A stretch of DNA of 56,809 bases, taken from assembly GCA_002633005.1 (NCBI GenBank), contig NMRA01000856.1, positions 62,835-119,643 on the forward strand, written 5' to 3'. Each line of letters starts with the position of its first letter. The first letter of the stretch is position 1. This document shows, one piece after another, positions 1-14,400 of this stretch. Made by a program: the position numbers and the translations under genes. The notes under the pieces are model-generated. The model was given only the letters and a program-made list of their open reading frames with translations, was not told the DNA's origin and did no database searches. Origin of the DNA: Phoronis australis (lineage: Eukaryota; Phoronida; Phoronidae).

Positions 1-1139
1 TTTTTGCATTGTGAATTGCTGAGTCTTTGTGGCTCATCGGCAAAACGCGCGGGGATTTATTGTGCGCGCGCTTCCGTCGACACTTCTGGAAGTAGTCAAG
101 CATTTTAGATGGATTCACCGCTGAAAGAGCAGTTCTATAGCTGATTTCTTTAGGTAACTAGCTTCTTTACTCTAAGATATATTTTGATTTGGTTAGGGGA
201 AATACTGCGGTGCCGCAACCTTGATATTCAGGCAAATTGACGTGCAACGTTTTTACCTCATCCGTCATGCCGTCTCATTCTATTACACTCATCACGTTTG
301 TAACTGGTGTATAGTAAAGTTGTCTTGCGCAATATCATACAGTGTTCATGTACATGTAATATTGTGTACATGTACATGTAATAGTTTTGAAAAAAATTCT
401 TTTTCCGAAGAATTGCTATTGTGGCGGGCGCCGTGGTCTGGTCGCGAGTCCGTTTGAAGACACACTCTATAACAAGTTATGTCTATACAAGGAATGACCA
501 AGGGGGCACTCACATTGAGAAAGTGACTGCATTCGCGAAAAGTGTACAGTACCATAACTTGCGGGGAGGCTGTTCTTTCACAACAAAGTTTGCGGGATTC
601 GTGCGATGTTCAATAGGCCTCCTAAGGAGCCCTAGTTCCGACCTCAACACCTACCGTCTGTCTACCTGCAATAAGCACACTGCCGTCTTCTATACTGGGA
701 ATTTCCGCAGAAAGGCTCACCCGATGAAACGCTCATGCCCATGGGCATTTATTTGATATTAGTACTTCGGGTTTCAAGCGTTCAGACATTGGGACGTTTA
801 TTGGGATTCTTCGTCAAGGTTTGAAGTAGTCCATGATGAACGGATCAAATTTAGTTGCGCATGTAAGTCTTTTGAATGGACTTGGCAACCTCAAGGGTCT
901 TAGTGTCAACTGAGCTGCGAAACGAGGTGCTGACATTGTAGAGGCTTACAAGCTCATTGACACAGCAGTTGACGAAGTGCAAGCGTTGGGAAAAAACATC
1001 GAAGATATCTGGGTAGAATGGTTCCAAAAGCAGCAAACCATTGGATCCTCGGCAGTCTAGACAACAGAAGGATAGGAGACTAACGTATGAGTAACCACTG
1101 GGGATTAAAATTTTAGAGAGAAGTTTTCAATTCAAAATT
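1..1139. other. Non-coding region, no gene recognised
   Basis: AT-rich sequence with scattered short ORFs, none with a recognisable product. It has a short alternating TGTACATG stretch near 345-380. The missing upstream exon or promoter of the lipase gene could lie here or further left, but I could not place it. Confidence 0.4.
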
Positions 1140-1454
1140 TTTTGCATAGTACACTTTAGATCTCGCGACAGACCAGACCAGCTTGATTTGTGAAGATGTT
1201 GAGTTTCAGTGTACTTCTGGTCCCTCGGCGAACTAGTCTTGTGATTTTTTTACCAAAGTGTGCTTCGTAAAACTATTTATCTCAACCAGTACTGTTTGAT
1301 CCCGCGACAGATCGACTATTTTTATACGGATAATAAGCACAGGTCAGTGTACTCTTGGTCTCGTGACGGACCAGGTCAGCTTTTTGTGTACTCTCAGTGT
1401 ACATCTGGTCCCTCTGCAAACTAGTTCAGTGTATCTTTTCACCACTGTGCACAG
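1140..1454. repeat. Degenerate direct repeat, roughly 190-200 bp unit
   Basis: A block with GACAGACCAGACCAGCTT and then TCTGGTCCCTCGG plus AACTAGT at about 1161-1235 recurs as GACGGACCAGGTCAGCTT and TCTGGTCCCTCTG plus AACTAGT at about 1355-1430. A partial copy of the GCGACAGA element lies near 1302. Confidence 0.5.
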
Positions 1455-2061
1455 GATGTTTTGGTTTCGTGAAACTGTTTTCAGATGATTTGTTTCCTGA
1501 TAGATTTGACGTTTTTCAATTATTGTCGACGTGATTCAGCTTAATAAAGTGATACCTAATTATTTATTGTCGCTTTTAATAATAGACTATGAGTTGAGAG
1601 CACCATCGTTCGCCAGTTTTTCTCGTAACGAGACAGAACACATGTTTATTTCCGGACTAACAGTACAGGTCTTCGTTCTTAAACAACTTGAGGCTGCTGT
1701 TACGCGATCATCTGATATTCAAGTTTTTACGCCCCGTTGGTGCTCCTTAATTATGCTCTTGAATATTTGGAAATTGTCTAAACCCCTGTATACGCACCAC
1801 ACTTTTTCGTATACGACTTTTCATATGCTAAAAAAGGTGTGTGTAAGCAGATGTTCCAACAAAAATTTTTGCTGGTAGCGTGACTCATACCCAGATGCCC
1901 ACAATATGGTTTCACGAAACTTATGTGCCAAGTTCGTTTGACGAAATCGTGAACGGTTTTTAATTATCTTAAAAAAACTCCAGAGACATGTTAAGTGACA
2001 GAAACTTACCAGGATGCATGGAAATTTCACTATTTGGCTACAAAAACAAAAAAATACCTTA

Positions 2062-2156
2062 TACCCGACCTCCCCCCGCTCGGCGCTACGCGCCTAGGAT
2101 TCGACCTTGGCGGGAATCCTAAACCCCCCCTTGCTGAAAACGTAGATCCGCCACTG
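2062..2156 (-). mobile_element. hAT-like transposon terminus (one end only)
   Basis: Read on the minus strand, the block begins CAGTGGCGGATCTACG and continues into a G-run and a GC-rich stretch with GGCGCGTAGCGCC. CAGxGGCGGATC starts are typical of hAT-type terminal inverted repeats. The matching other end and the 8-bp target duplication were not found, so this is a tentative call. Confidence 0.35.
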
Positions 2157-2348
2157 TAGACACAAGCAGTTATGTGGATTAGACGTGTAATAGGTGTTTT
2201 TATGTGTCTTTTTACAAATTGTTTATGTATTTTTCATTCACATGAAAAATTCAATACACATCAAAATCTGCCAATTTGTAAGAGGTAAGCAAAGTATCAC
2301 TGACTTGCTATTTGAAAAAGTGGCATCCTGTGTTTACTTAATGGCATG

Positions 2349-2938
2349 TAAGCGCATGTGCATACTGATACCATAGACACACATGTTGATGCATGTGCAT
2401 ATTATACTGATACCATAGACACACATGTAGGTGCATGTGCATATAATACTGATATCAATAGACACACGTGTAGGCACATGTGCATATAATACTGATATCA
2501 TAGACACACATGTAGGCACATGTGCATATAATACTGATATCATAGACACACATGTAGGCACATGTGCATATAATACTGATATCATAGACACACATGTAGG
2601 TGCATGTGCATATAATACTGATATCAATAGACACACGTGTAGGCACATGTGCATATAATACTGATATCATAGACACACATATAGGTTCATGTGCATATAA
2701 TACTGATACCATAGACACTCATGTAGGCACATGTGCATATAATACTGATACCAAAGACACACACATGTAGATGCATGTGCATATAATACTGATATCAATA
2801 GACACACATGTAGGTGCATGTGCATATAATACTGATACCATAGACACACATGTAGGCGCATGTGCATATAATACTGATACTATAGACACACATGTAGGCG
2901 CATGTGCATATAATACTGATACCATAGACGCACATGCC
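2349..2938. repeat. Minisatellite, 42-bp unit, about 14 copies
   Basis: The unit contains GACACACATGTAGGCACATG followed by TGCATATAATACTGATA, with indels of 1-3 bp. Units alternate between TAGGCAC and TAGGTGC types and between ATCATA and ATCAATA linkers. Open frames on both strands here are repeat artefacts rather than genes. Degenerate relatives (CATAGATGC, CTCATAGTAGG) continue to about 3640. Confidence 0.95.
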
Positions 2939-4269
2939 TAACAGTTGACTTTCAAAGTAGCAGCGTCATTTTCAAATTTACATTCCCACCAGATGGTGAT
3001 CAGGTCTTTGGTGGACAGGTGTTCAGTGCCACCTACATGTGGTGTAGATGGGTTGTTTCAACCTAATGGTATGAACAATGTTATATCAACTTTCCTGACA
3101 AATTTCCACTGATGTGTGGTGTGATGAACTAGTTAATGCCTTACAAAAAGAGACAAACCTTATCATGAATGGATGAATAAGGACAGCATTTCCATATATT
3201 CTCACTCAGCAAAGAAGTATCCATGACAAAGCCAGTGGCTATTGTTGATAAAGCTGGAGAATTTTGATTCCAGCGAGTGTCAGAAAATGAAATAAATTAG
3301 TGAACTTAATCCAATCAGATAGTGGAAGGGGCTGATAGTGGAATTTCTGTCTAAGTCTCAGTGAATCTGGGAAGTGGCTAGTTTCGCTGGCGCTCTGACA
3401 TTCCTCCAGCGGACAAATATGAAAAGTCCCCTCATACTATAGATGGATGTTTGTAATACTGATAACATAAGCGCATGTACCTCATAGTAAAATCTTAGGT
3501 GCATCTACTTAATACTGTTACCAAAAAAGGCGCATTATTGTGCCTCATAGTAGGCGAATGTGCCTCATAGTAGAACCGTAGGTGCATCTGCCTGATACCA
3601 TAGATGCATGTTCCTAATGCCGATATCATAGATGCAGTATGGGTCATAATGCCAAATATCATAGGTGGAGCTTCACATGGGTCTCAATGATGTGAATATG
3701 CGATTAAAGTTAAGTGTTATCTTTGGACTCTTATGCTTTGTACAGAAGAACAGTAACACCCCCCCCCACCAATCATGTTGAGTTTAATATCCATCATGTA
3801 TTCAAATCGTTATCTTGAGAGTTTGACCTCCATTTAAAGGTAGGTGTGCTTGATTATCTTTGATGGGTCTTGCCCTGGATGGTCTACTTACCTGTTGATT
3901 CAAAGATTACCTGGATGGTCTACTTACTTGCCTATTCGCGGAGCAGAGCTCAAAGATTACCTGGACGATTTCCCCTTCTGAAGATTTGCTGTTCAAATAC
4001 ACCAACTTTTTGTTATGGACATATTTAGGCCTTTCGGTCCATCTAAAAATTTCTGTTTTTGATTTTTCATTGAGTGTTTTGCACATATACGCATTCATTG
4101 AAACTTCACTACTGGAGATTTTTGAAAAGGCTCGTGCATTTTGTCAAATTGATTTTCCATCAAAAAATTGTAAAGGTTTTTCAGAACAAGTGGCCGACTG
4201 CAGTGTCTGTCATGCGACCGGCTTGGGTTCACTTAGTCGGCAGTTTAGCTAAAGAAGAAATAAGTCCCT
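2939..4269. other. Non-coding region with decayed satellite
   Basis: Between about 3440 and 3640, degenerate units such as GTGCCTCATAGTAGG and CCATAGATGC echo the preceding minisatellite. A short duplication of ACCTGGATGGTCTACTTAC lies at about 3870-3930. No gene was recognised. Confidence 0.45.
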
Positions 4270-4866
4270 GTTAAGAGTAGACTCATGAGACTGAAACTGG
4301 TCTTAGTTTGATAAGTTTTATTTTGCTGTTCTGTTTGTTTACTAGAAGGTAAAACTTCATTGACATGGCCCGTGAGGTCAGGCCAGTGATCAGTGTAGTT
4401 TATTAATAATAGAAAAGATTCTTGAAGATTCCAGTTTAAGTTAGTGATCAATATATAGAACCATAGTCTGGAACATTCTAGGGTATATATTTGTAAAATG
4501 ATTGGGTAGATTCCGGAAAGTTCTAAGATGTGCTTGAATTGGTAAAAAGTTCCAGATCATTGTATGAGACTATAAATACTCGACCGCGGTTACTTGAAAA
4601 TCAATTGAAGTTAGGTTGAGTTAAAGTTACAATTGAGTAACAGTTACAGAATCAACAGTTATATTAGTCAATACAGTGCCACCTATAGAGACGCAAGTTA
4701 TTGAATCAATGAGTGTAACAATTGTGTCTTAGAAGTTTATGACAAGTCAAGGCTACAGCACAGTGGCTGCTGCATATAACGGACATTGCGTCGGATATTT
4801 TGTTTGAGTAGATGAGTGTACGGTCGAAATTAATAAATTAACAAGTCTTCAGTCTATCGTTACACC
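4270..4866 (+). mobile_element. Possible solo LTR
   Basis: The block begins TGTTAAGAG and ends about CGTTACA. It carries a TATA-type CTATAAATACTC at about 4570 and an AATAAA-type signal near 4832, in the order expected for an LTR. No second LTR, protein remnant or target-site duplication was found, so this could also be a chance promoter-like sequence. Confidence 0.3.
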
Positions 4867-5369
4867 AAAAACTATTAGCATGGTTTGGTAACAACCTGCA
4901 CCCACAAATCCACAGGGAAAAACATGACAATCCCCTAACATCTCTGTTGGCAACGTATCAATGGAAAAGTTGTTGAGAAATTATTGATAGCTTTCCCACA
5001 ATTTTCAAACACAAGCATCAAGGCAAGCATACAAAACAAAACCAAAAGTCAGCCCCCATGGGGGCCTTTCTGAAATAGCCACCCTCCCCGTGAGCTTAAT
5101 GTTGATGGGGTCTAACAGGATCAGAAATAATATTAATTCTATGTGCAAACTCTTACCCCATGTACATGTCTTAAATTGCAGGCTGTATGTGTCTATGGTC
5201 CGTTCTTAGTACATTTCAAATCTTGAATTGAAAGCAAGCCACATTTAATTCATTTTGTTACAACTCAACCTTCGTTTGCACCTTATTATAAATACTTGCT
5301 CCTTTGTTTTTACTCATGAAAGTGTTTTACATTGGCACATGTTCCTGAATATGCAGAGACAGCATTCTG
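4867..5369. other. Upstream flank of first recognised lipase exon
   Basis: AT-rich, with a short palindromic CCCCATGGGG patch near 5060. No signal-peptide exon was recognised. Confidence 0.35.
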
Positions 5370-5462
5370 TTGAAAGGACCTAAACTGCGTGCTTATAATT
5401 ATCTAACAGTAAATTTGTTACTTAAGTTTGTTTTGCATCCTCGTCTTGACATGAAGTTTTCG
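5370..5462 (+). CDS. PLB1-like exon 1 (first recognisable; 5' boundary uncertain)
   Basis: The end is well supported: HPRLDMKFS runs to a strong GTAAGT donor at 5463 and joins in phase 0 to CPSCPP of the next exon, giving the segment that precedes the catalytic core in this family. The frame is open back to 5349. Possible acceptors are the AGs at 5355, 5361 or 5407, so the stated start is only the first plausible codon. The segment is not a signal peptide, so at least one coding exon should lie upstream. Confidence 0.6.
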
Positions 5463-8400
5463 GTAAGTTACTACGTACTCAATAGAAACAAAACAGAACC
5501 TTCTGTACCTTTACATATTGTGTTTCTCTTTGTCTCTTTTTTAGTGCCCGTCCTGTCCACCTAAATACAAATGGCCGTGTCAGACTGTCAAGTCTTCTGG
5601 ACCAAAACCAACTTCAGGTATATATTTTAGATATCATGATGTTTTATTAATTAATTTAACTTTGTCTGCTTCTGAACTCGATATTGTATTATCAAGGTTG
5701 GACTCCGATGGGTTGGGTAAAGTAACTCTAAAAAGCTGAAATTTTCATCTTAGGCTACACAACTATTTAGTGCAAAAATTAATTTAATCTTATTTCAGTT
5801 ATGACCAAAGTCTCTGGAGGAAATATTGCAATAATTGTTAGTTAATCGGATAATTTATGTATTAAATTATTACTAACTAATATGAAATAGTAACAATTTC
5901 ATGGCAAAAAGGTATTTATTCATCAGTTATGTGAAGTGAGAGGATAGGGCAAATTTCATCCAATTAAAATTTTATTCAAATGTGAGTCACAATACATAGG
6001 TCCAGGTGATTAGTGGCTGATCTCTGAACTAATGGCCATTCTGATCAGTGTATTCAGAGATCTAATCTCTTTTTGATGAGTTGTGACACTGCATTGTTTT
6101 GATGAGTTGTGACTCTGCATTGTTTTGATGAGTTGTGACTCTGTATTGTTTTGATTAGTTGTGACTCTGCATTGTTTTGATGAGTTGTGACTCTGCATTG
6201 TTTTGATGAGTTGTGACTCTGCATTGTTTTGATTAGTTGTGACTCTGCATTGTTTTGATTAGTTGTGACTCTGCATTGTTTTGATGAGTTGTGACAGTGC
6301 ATTGTTTTGATGAGTTGGACACTGCATTGTTTTGATTAGTTGTGACAGTGCATTGTTTTGATGAGTTGTGACACTGCATTGTTTTGATTAGTTGTGACTC
6401 TGCATTGTTTTGATGAGTTGTGACTGCATTGTTTTGATTAGTTGTGACACTGCATTGTTTTGATGAGTTAGACACTGCATTGTTTGACGAGTTGTGACAC
6501 TCCATTGTTTTGATGAGTTTTGACACTCCATTGTTTTACCATCCTGAGGATCTTATGTTTGCACTTGCAAAATGGCAGAGATATTAACTTACTATTATCC
6601 ACACTACAATTATCTTCAGTTTTGCACAAAAATTTTTCAGAATCTCAAAAATAATGGCAGTTCCTGACCACAACATAGTTCAATATTTGCAAATATTGAA
6701 GCGCATTTACTGAGTTTAATGTGCTTGAACCTGATCTCGTTTCACAGCTTCCTTTTCAACAAATTGCCAAGTTTTTATTTTATATCTTATGTCTGCATTT
6801 GAGTTCTATGAACGAATTCTAAACATCTTGTGAAACTGAGATTTTGTCCTTAATAGGGACAATCATTCATATGAAACTGAAACTACTTTTCAGGGTAGAC
6901 CTAAACCTTCCTTGTTTTAAGTTTGGTAAGTGATACAAATATTCCTGGCTTGGCTATTCAGGACCATAAACCCTTGTTAAGCTGTGTTTACTTAAGTCCC
7001 GTTTAGACATCATCTTTTGGCCCGGTGCACCTGACACCGAGCAAATTGATCGGTGTCCGAGAGCGTCCGTTTGCACACACAATTCCCTAACCACTAAATG
7101 TGGCAAGACGGAAGTTGTAGTCTGGAGGGTCGGAAGGCAGATGCGCATGTTTACAAATGGAGGGAGATGCAAAGACAGAGAACCCATATGTAGGTCATTG
7201 CACAAGCGCAGTAGAGATGATCCTTTCCGCCTTGCCCCAGTTTCACGTTTAGACTATGTCTTATAATTGACACGGAGCAAGATGATCTAGGGCAAATGTT
7301 CTACCTCACAGTCGGGTGGCAAAAGTTGTCACCACCGTGTCTGCTCCAGGTCAGTCCTGTTTACACTTAAACTTGCACTAGAACATCTCGTTCCATGTCG
7401 GCTGATCGGTGTCAACTTTTGTATTGTAAACAGCACTTTATACGGGCCAACTGGGGAAGTTCTACAGCTCAGAGTATGTTTCACAAAGAACTACTACCAC
7501 TGACATTGCATGTCAATTTCAACAGGCCTGTTGTGTATGAAGAACACTCAGTATTTACTACCACCTCTAAAATTCTTATCCACTGTGTAGACTAGTTCAC
7601 CCCCCCTCCCCCATTCAAGCCTAAAACTAAGCATTTGATAAGGAAATTGTGCATTCAGTGAAACTGTTTTCCTTTGCATGCACCCACATAATTATGTGGG
7701 TGTGCGAGTGCATATCGCCGTCATCAGAGCTCTGTCCTGGCGTCGAGCGTCTGAATCTGCGCTCCATGGAAGACCGTCATGAATGTTGGCAATTGTGTCC
7801 CTATGGAAATGAGGACGAATGACAACGAGTATCGCTGTGCTTTCTAGAGGCAATTTTAGTATTTTCCGTTTGCCTGTTCCAGTGTATATCTTCAGTCTCT
7901 GCAGATTTTCATGGAATTTTGTCAAGTGGTAGAGGATGATGCCTTTCCATTTTCAGATGGATTCAAGTTATGGTGTTCCACTATGCCGTCATACCCGTCC
8001 GTTCGGCGTGTGTCCGGCGTCTATCCGGCATCCGTCTGGCATCCATCTGGCATCGAGCATTCGCTGCTCTATCTCCAAAACCCATGTTCATGAAATTTTG
8101 CAGATATATGTTCTTTTCTTGGATGGGACTTCATGAGCGGATTTGCGGACAGATCCGACTACCGATGTGCCCCCTAGTGGCAATTCTATTTTTTTACTTT
8201 AAAGTTTACCGCTGTATCTTAAGAGGCCTTCAACGAATTTCCATAAAATTTAGCAGATAGGCATCTCAGTATTAGTGAGGAGATGCTATCCTCTTGTTTA
8301 CGTATGGAATCAAGGTGTTTTGCCATTTTCACCGTTTTCGGTTTTTGGTGTCCGCCCCTCTATCAACCAAACCACTTTAAGGATGATTGTAAAAATTGGC

Positions 8401-11400
8401 ATACATGTTTTTACTGATAATTTTCAGATGACTTTGACTATTGTGGCACCTCCTAGTAGCAGTTTTGTTCGTTTTTGCGCCCATTGGCTGTATCTGCTAA
8501 ATGCTCTGTAGGATCTTTATTAAATTTAGCAAGTATATTTAGATGGAGTTTGGCAACAGACAACAACTTTGGAACGGATTGGACTACTGATATGCCCCCT
8601 AGTGGCATTTTTAATTTTTTGCGTTTACCTTAGAGTCTGTATCTTTAAGGTCCTTAACGGATTTTCATAGAATTTCACAGGCAGGCATCTAGTGAGGGGA
8701 CGTTATGCTCATGTTTCAGATGGATTCAAGGTATTTTGCACCACCAGTGACCATTTTCACTGTTTCTGAGTCTTTTTTGATGTCTGCCCCTCTGTCAACC
8801 AAACCAGTTTAAGGACGATTGTAAAAATTAGCATTATTATAATTATGCTCTTACTGTTTTGGCTACTGTGCCGCCTCCAGGGGCATTTTTTACACCCGTG
8901 GCTGTATCTCCTAAAACTTCTGCAAGATATTTATTAATAAAATTTAGCAAGTGTATTTATATTAAGTTGACAATGGACAACGATAACTTTTAGACAGATC
9001 CGAAAAACGCTGTGCCTCTTAGTGGCAATTTCATTTTTTCCGTTTTCCTCTGTTTCTCTTCCAGGACAGATTTTTATGAAATTTGGTAAATAGCTTTCTA
9101 TTAAGAAATGACATGTTTCTGTTTTCGGATGGATTCGAGGTATTTTGCTCCATCTAGTGGCCATTTCTACTGTTTTCTAGTCTGTTTTTGGCTTCCTTTC
9201 CTCTATCAACCATCACTCTAAGGATGATTTTGAAAATTGGCCTTTATATTTCTACTATGAAGAGGATGGCTGATGATGATTTTCAGACATTACTCGGGAC
9301 TACTGTGGCGCTTCCTAGTGGTATTTTTTTGTTTCTATGGCTGTATCTTTCAAGCCCGCTGCAGGATATTTATTAAATTTGGTAAATGTATTTATATGAA
9401 GTTGGCAACGGACAACGACGACATTTGAACTGATCCAACTACCACTATGCCCCGCTTGTAGAGCTTTTTTGTTGTCTGTATCTTTGAAACCCCTTGGCAA
9501 ATTTTTATGAAATTTAGTAAATAAGTTTCTGTTAAGAGTCGACAGGCTCCCATTCTTGGATAGATTCGATGTATAGCGACTGCTTTTATTATGATCATGA
9601 AATTTTGCAAATACGGTTAGTCGATGCCTTCTCATTTTCGGGGCAGATTTGATGTATTCTGCTCCACTCGGTGGCCATTTTAAAAATTTTTGAGTACGTT
9701 TTTAAGTTCACCCTCTCCATCCACCAAACTGCTTGAAGGACCATTATAATTGTGTTCCTTGTTAGAAGACCGGCATTGATGTTTGGATGTGTTCAACTAC
9801 TCTGCCCCCCTCCCCCCCTCCACACTAGCAATTTTATTTTTTGCGTCCTTTACCCTTTGCAAGATCTTTCTGAAATTTAGCAGTTGTGTTGCTATGGAGA
9901 TGGCAGCAGATGACTACAGCTTTGCTTCCCTTTAAGTGGAAATTTTACTTTTTACGTTTACCTCTGTACTGAACTAAAGAGTTCCTTGATGCGTTTCAAG
10001 AAATTGGACAAACAAATTTTTGTTTTGAAGACGACAGCAGCTTTCCAGTTTTTGTGGTGGATTATATTCTGCACCAACTAGTGGCCATTTTAATTAGTTT
10101 TCAGTTTGTTGTTTTGTCGTTTGCTTCTGTATCTGCCAAATCGTGCAGAAGATCATTATGAAAATTGGCAGATGTGTTCCTACTGACAAGAGCATGACTG
10201 ACGTGGATTTTCAAACAGGTCTAACTACGATGGTGCCACCTAGCGACATTTTTTCGCATCTATGGCTGTATCCCCTTAACCACTTGCAAGATGTTTTTGA
10301 AATTTTGCAATTGTATTCCTATGAACTTGACAGCAGGTGTATGGATTCGACTACTGTCGTGGTTCCTAATGGCAGTTTGTTTTGTTATGTTTGGCTTTGT
10401 GTCTTTGGAGTTTTGTGACGGATTTTCATTTGGCAAATAATTTTGAGAGTCACAATGACACGTACCTCCCATTTTTGAATCAGTTCAAAGTATTCTGAGC
10501 AATCCTGTTATAAAATTGTCTTCATCTTGTTCCTTACTCAGATTAAAAATTACATCAAGGCCTGCGGCAACTTCCTGTTTTGTATTGTTCGAACCAGACC
10601 CATTAATCTGCTTGTTATGCAGCTGTTTCAAGTTTCAGTCAGGAAGTGATGGCTGTCAGGAAATCCAGGTGATTCATTGCAAACAATTTCATTTTTTTAA
10701 AAAACAGAAGAAGGATAAGGTCCAGCAAATATGGTTAGGTGAAAAGTTGATTTTTTTACCAGTTGTTTCTAGCATTTTTAAATACTTGTTTGTGTCTGTT
10801 GGATATGAACTAGTAGCATGATACACACGTCCACACTCTGAAGAGGGTGCTATCTACAGTCAAGAGGAGACTGGATATAAATAAAATACCGGTAGCCCTT
10901 TGTTAAGAAAAAAAAAATAATAAAGACTTTATTCTATTAAGAGTTGTAGGTGGGTTAAAAAACTTCCTGGTACAGAGTGCAACTATTGTTCATTGACAAA
11001 TGAAGTGCCTCATTGAAACAGGAGAGTGACAGGTTTTTAGAGGAACTGAAACTATGGTGAAACCAGGAATACATTACTTTGTTTGCCTTCCTTATGAAAC
11101 TGAAATACAGGTTGTTTTCTTGGTAAAACTAAAATAGAGGTGTATTAACGTAACGCCTTACAACAGACAGGAGGTGACTGGCAAAATGTTTGACTGATTG
11201 AACGTGACTTGTGTGCACCTCACTAATGTTATAACCCATTATTTATGCCACCAAAATTTTTTGGTTTCTTTCCCAAAATCTTGTGAGCATGACATGAGGT
11301 TCTTACTCTGAACAACTCAAAAACTCCTGGTGGTAGCCAAAAAAATAAATGAAAAAAATTGTGCTTTGCCAATGATGACGGTTAATTATTAAGCGTGCCT

Positions 11401-14400
11401 CATCATGACTTATCATTCTATCTTCTTTGGTGGAGAGTTCTGTTGGCTTTTAGTCATGATGTAGAACTTGACGTCATTTTTGTCTTATAAATTTTTGCAT
11501 ACTGTTATTTACTTTTGCGTATGTTATTCAAATGCTTGAGGTGTGTAATGCATGTTTTCTCTAGGAAGATGAAAGTTACTGTGGAATTAAATGATAGCAG
11601 TAACTACTACTGTATGTACCAATAAGTAATAGCAATAACGAGTAACTACAGTATGTACCAATAAGTAATAGCAGTAACTAGTAACTACAACATGTGCCTA
11701 TAAGTCGCACATGTCTCTTTAAACTGAATTCCGCTGCATTGCTCAACTGTTCCAATTTTTATAGCAGAAAAAATAAAACATGAAGAGATGTCTCTTCAGT
11801 AAAAAAATTCACTGTGTATATTTCAGGCTATGCCTGCCTTCCTGCATGCTAAATGGAGACTGGTAATACTGAGCATCGTTCAGCATTTAGTTGTTAACAA
11901 GAATGAGTGACCCACTAACTTTACGAGTAAAAGTTTCCATTGTGATTTGTGTGTTGTATCTAAACTTTATTGGCGAGGAATGGTGACATATGTTTTATTT
12001 TTAATTCTAGTCCACCAGCTTCGTCCCAGTGATATCGATGTGGTTGGAGCAATCGGGGATTCCATTACGGTAAAATCCAGAATACTTAGTACAAATGTGC
12101 TACTAAATGGATCACGTAACTGTTTCTTTTAAGTAAAAATTATCAAAAAAGAAATGTACATTGATTCACAACAAAACAAAGAACTAAATTCTATTTAATA
12201 TAAATGTTCAAGATGAAATCTCAAAAACACTGTACAGTTTTCTAAATTATATAGTTTCTGAAAGGAGAAAGATTGAGGATTCTAAAAGAATTTAATGTGC
12301 TTCTTATTACTGTGTCTTTGTTATTATCTGGTGACCATGTTTTTAAGTCAAATTATCATGTGCAAGAAAGGTACATTCATAGCAAAATAAACTTCCAGTC
12401 GATATTACTAAAACATTTTCAATGAAAGCTTTACGTATTTCTCAAAAACACTGTTAGGATTTTGCTCTAAATTCCTAATTTTCACATACTGACTGATATA
12501 CGAATAAGACTGCTGTTTTTTTTCAAAAATGCCTTATGTTTTTTAAGTTAATTTGGCATAAAACCCGAATTAAGTGAGTAATGAAAATTCCCTAACGGTC
12601 TTTTTTCAGACATACACATAGTGCACCCATCGAAAGACCTAAATATCGGATGTTATATAAAAAGTTACCTGATTGGAAATAACTTGTCCTGTTGTAATAC
12701 ATTCAATATCTGGCACCGTCTCGTTTTTTTACAGCATTGCTTCGTTTTGATTTCCCTTGGAGTGGGCGTGCAATTTAGACCCCGTAAATCGGCCCAAAGG
12801 ACGGTTGCAGAAAACAGTTATACAAGTTGAAACTAAATCTTTCTCCACAATGAAAACATCTCAATGAACTGACAATCCTTCTCTGTTTCATTTTTTCATT
12901 TGTCTTAAACTCAAGTCAAACTCCAGTCGCGCACATGCCTGTGTTATGTCAACAGAACAAAGAGATAAGTATACTGCAGTGAGATTACATGTGCTTTGGT
13001 CGTCTGCACTGATTCATCAAAACAATACAGTGCTGTCACCAGGTTAAAGTTTATGGATAATTTTGGTATGAACAGAGCTGTGTCTTAGTAGCTATATCAA
13101 GCTGCAATTTGTTGACAAGGTGCCTACAGCTACTACATGGTTAGTCAGTCAGTACAGCTCCCTCCACTTGCAAGTATCAAAAATGTATCCTTCATCTTCA
13201 AACTTCTGAGCAGTAGGCTTCAGAGAATATTTAATACATTATAATTATGTTTACGTCCAGTTGATCAACAATTAGGGTGTTCAAAAGGTTTTTGTAAAAT
13301 CGGCTTGGGTGTTATTTTGCTATGAATGTACCATGATTCTTGCACTTGAAAATTGACTTAAAAATGTAGTCAGGTGACAATTATAAAGACACACTAGTAA
13401 GAAGCATATTTTTAGAATCCTTGATCTTTCTCTTTAAAAAATATATACACTTTTAATGATTGAAAAAGCATATTTTTTGATATTCGTGTCAAGGTTGTTT
13501 ATTAAGATCCTAGATAACTTGAACAGCATTTTGAAGTAAAGTGCATAATTAAAAGCATGGTATCTGATCATGTAATATTAATGCGATCAGCCATGATGAT
13601 CTGAAATTTGTCAAATTTGGCCACTTTTCGAGGGTCCTACATAACCTTAAAGTTGTTTGACGGCATTAACAACAGTCCAGTTAAGTCAGTGTGTTAAGGT
13701 GTGTGTGCATGCGTGCGTGCATGTGCGTGTATACATAATGCATAATACAACAAATTATTATCCAGGTGTGCTTTAATTATCGGCTTTCCTTGTAAAAAGT
13801 TGTATTCATTGCACCTTTAGATATTTTTGAGGCAAGAGGTTGTCAAACATCATCTTACGAAAACTTTGTGATGTGTACTTTTTATCTTTATTTCCCAGGC
13901 CGCAAATGGACTGAATGCTTTGACCATTCTTGGCTGTCTGATTAACTATAGAGGGAAGTCTTGGAGGTAGGTGGTCCTTTCAAAAGTCATGTCTTGAGTT
14001 CAATTTGCCCCTTTCAAAACTTAATGTCTGATTGACTTAGTCATTTAAAGAATAGACAGCTTACACACGCCTCTCAGCAAAACGTGTAAACTAAAGAAAA
14101 AAATATCATGTCCCCCTTGCTTTTCAAATTTCTTTGTATCCCATTGCGCGTCACTCTACAGCAGCTGTGAAACTACTGGCATTTGAATGACGAATTTCAA
14201 AATAACATTAATGTATAGTATAGCTCATACTAAAATTTAGTTAGTGGAACATTAGTGTCCTGATAACGCACAGCATTGTGGGTAAATACCACGGAATCAG
14301 AATGAGGCTGTGGCATTTCAGGGTGTGGTTATTGTTCAGTGAGTAGAGGGAAGGGACTGTGGACTTTTCAACTGCTTTAAAATGTGCAGTCATATGGATG

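Noticed and set aside
2334-2925. Several open frames on both strands with repeated HTCRH, CTYMCVY-type motifs
   Set aside because: They follow the 42-bp minisatellite, whose length is a multiple of three, and are by-products of the repeat.
6010-6526. Minus-strand frames rich in HNSSKQC repeats
   Set aside because: The 26-bp unit produces them; they lack a credible start or a conserved product.
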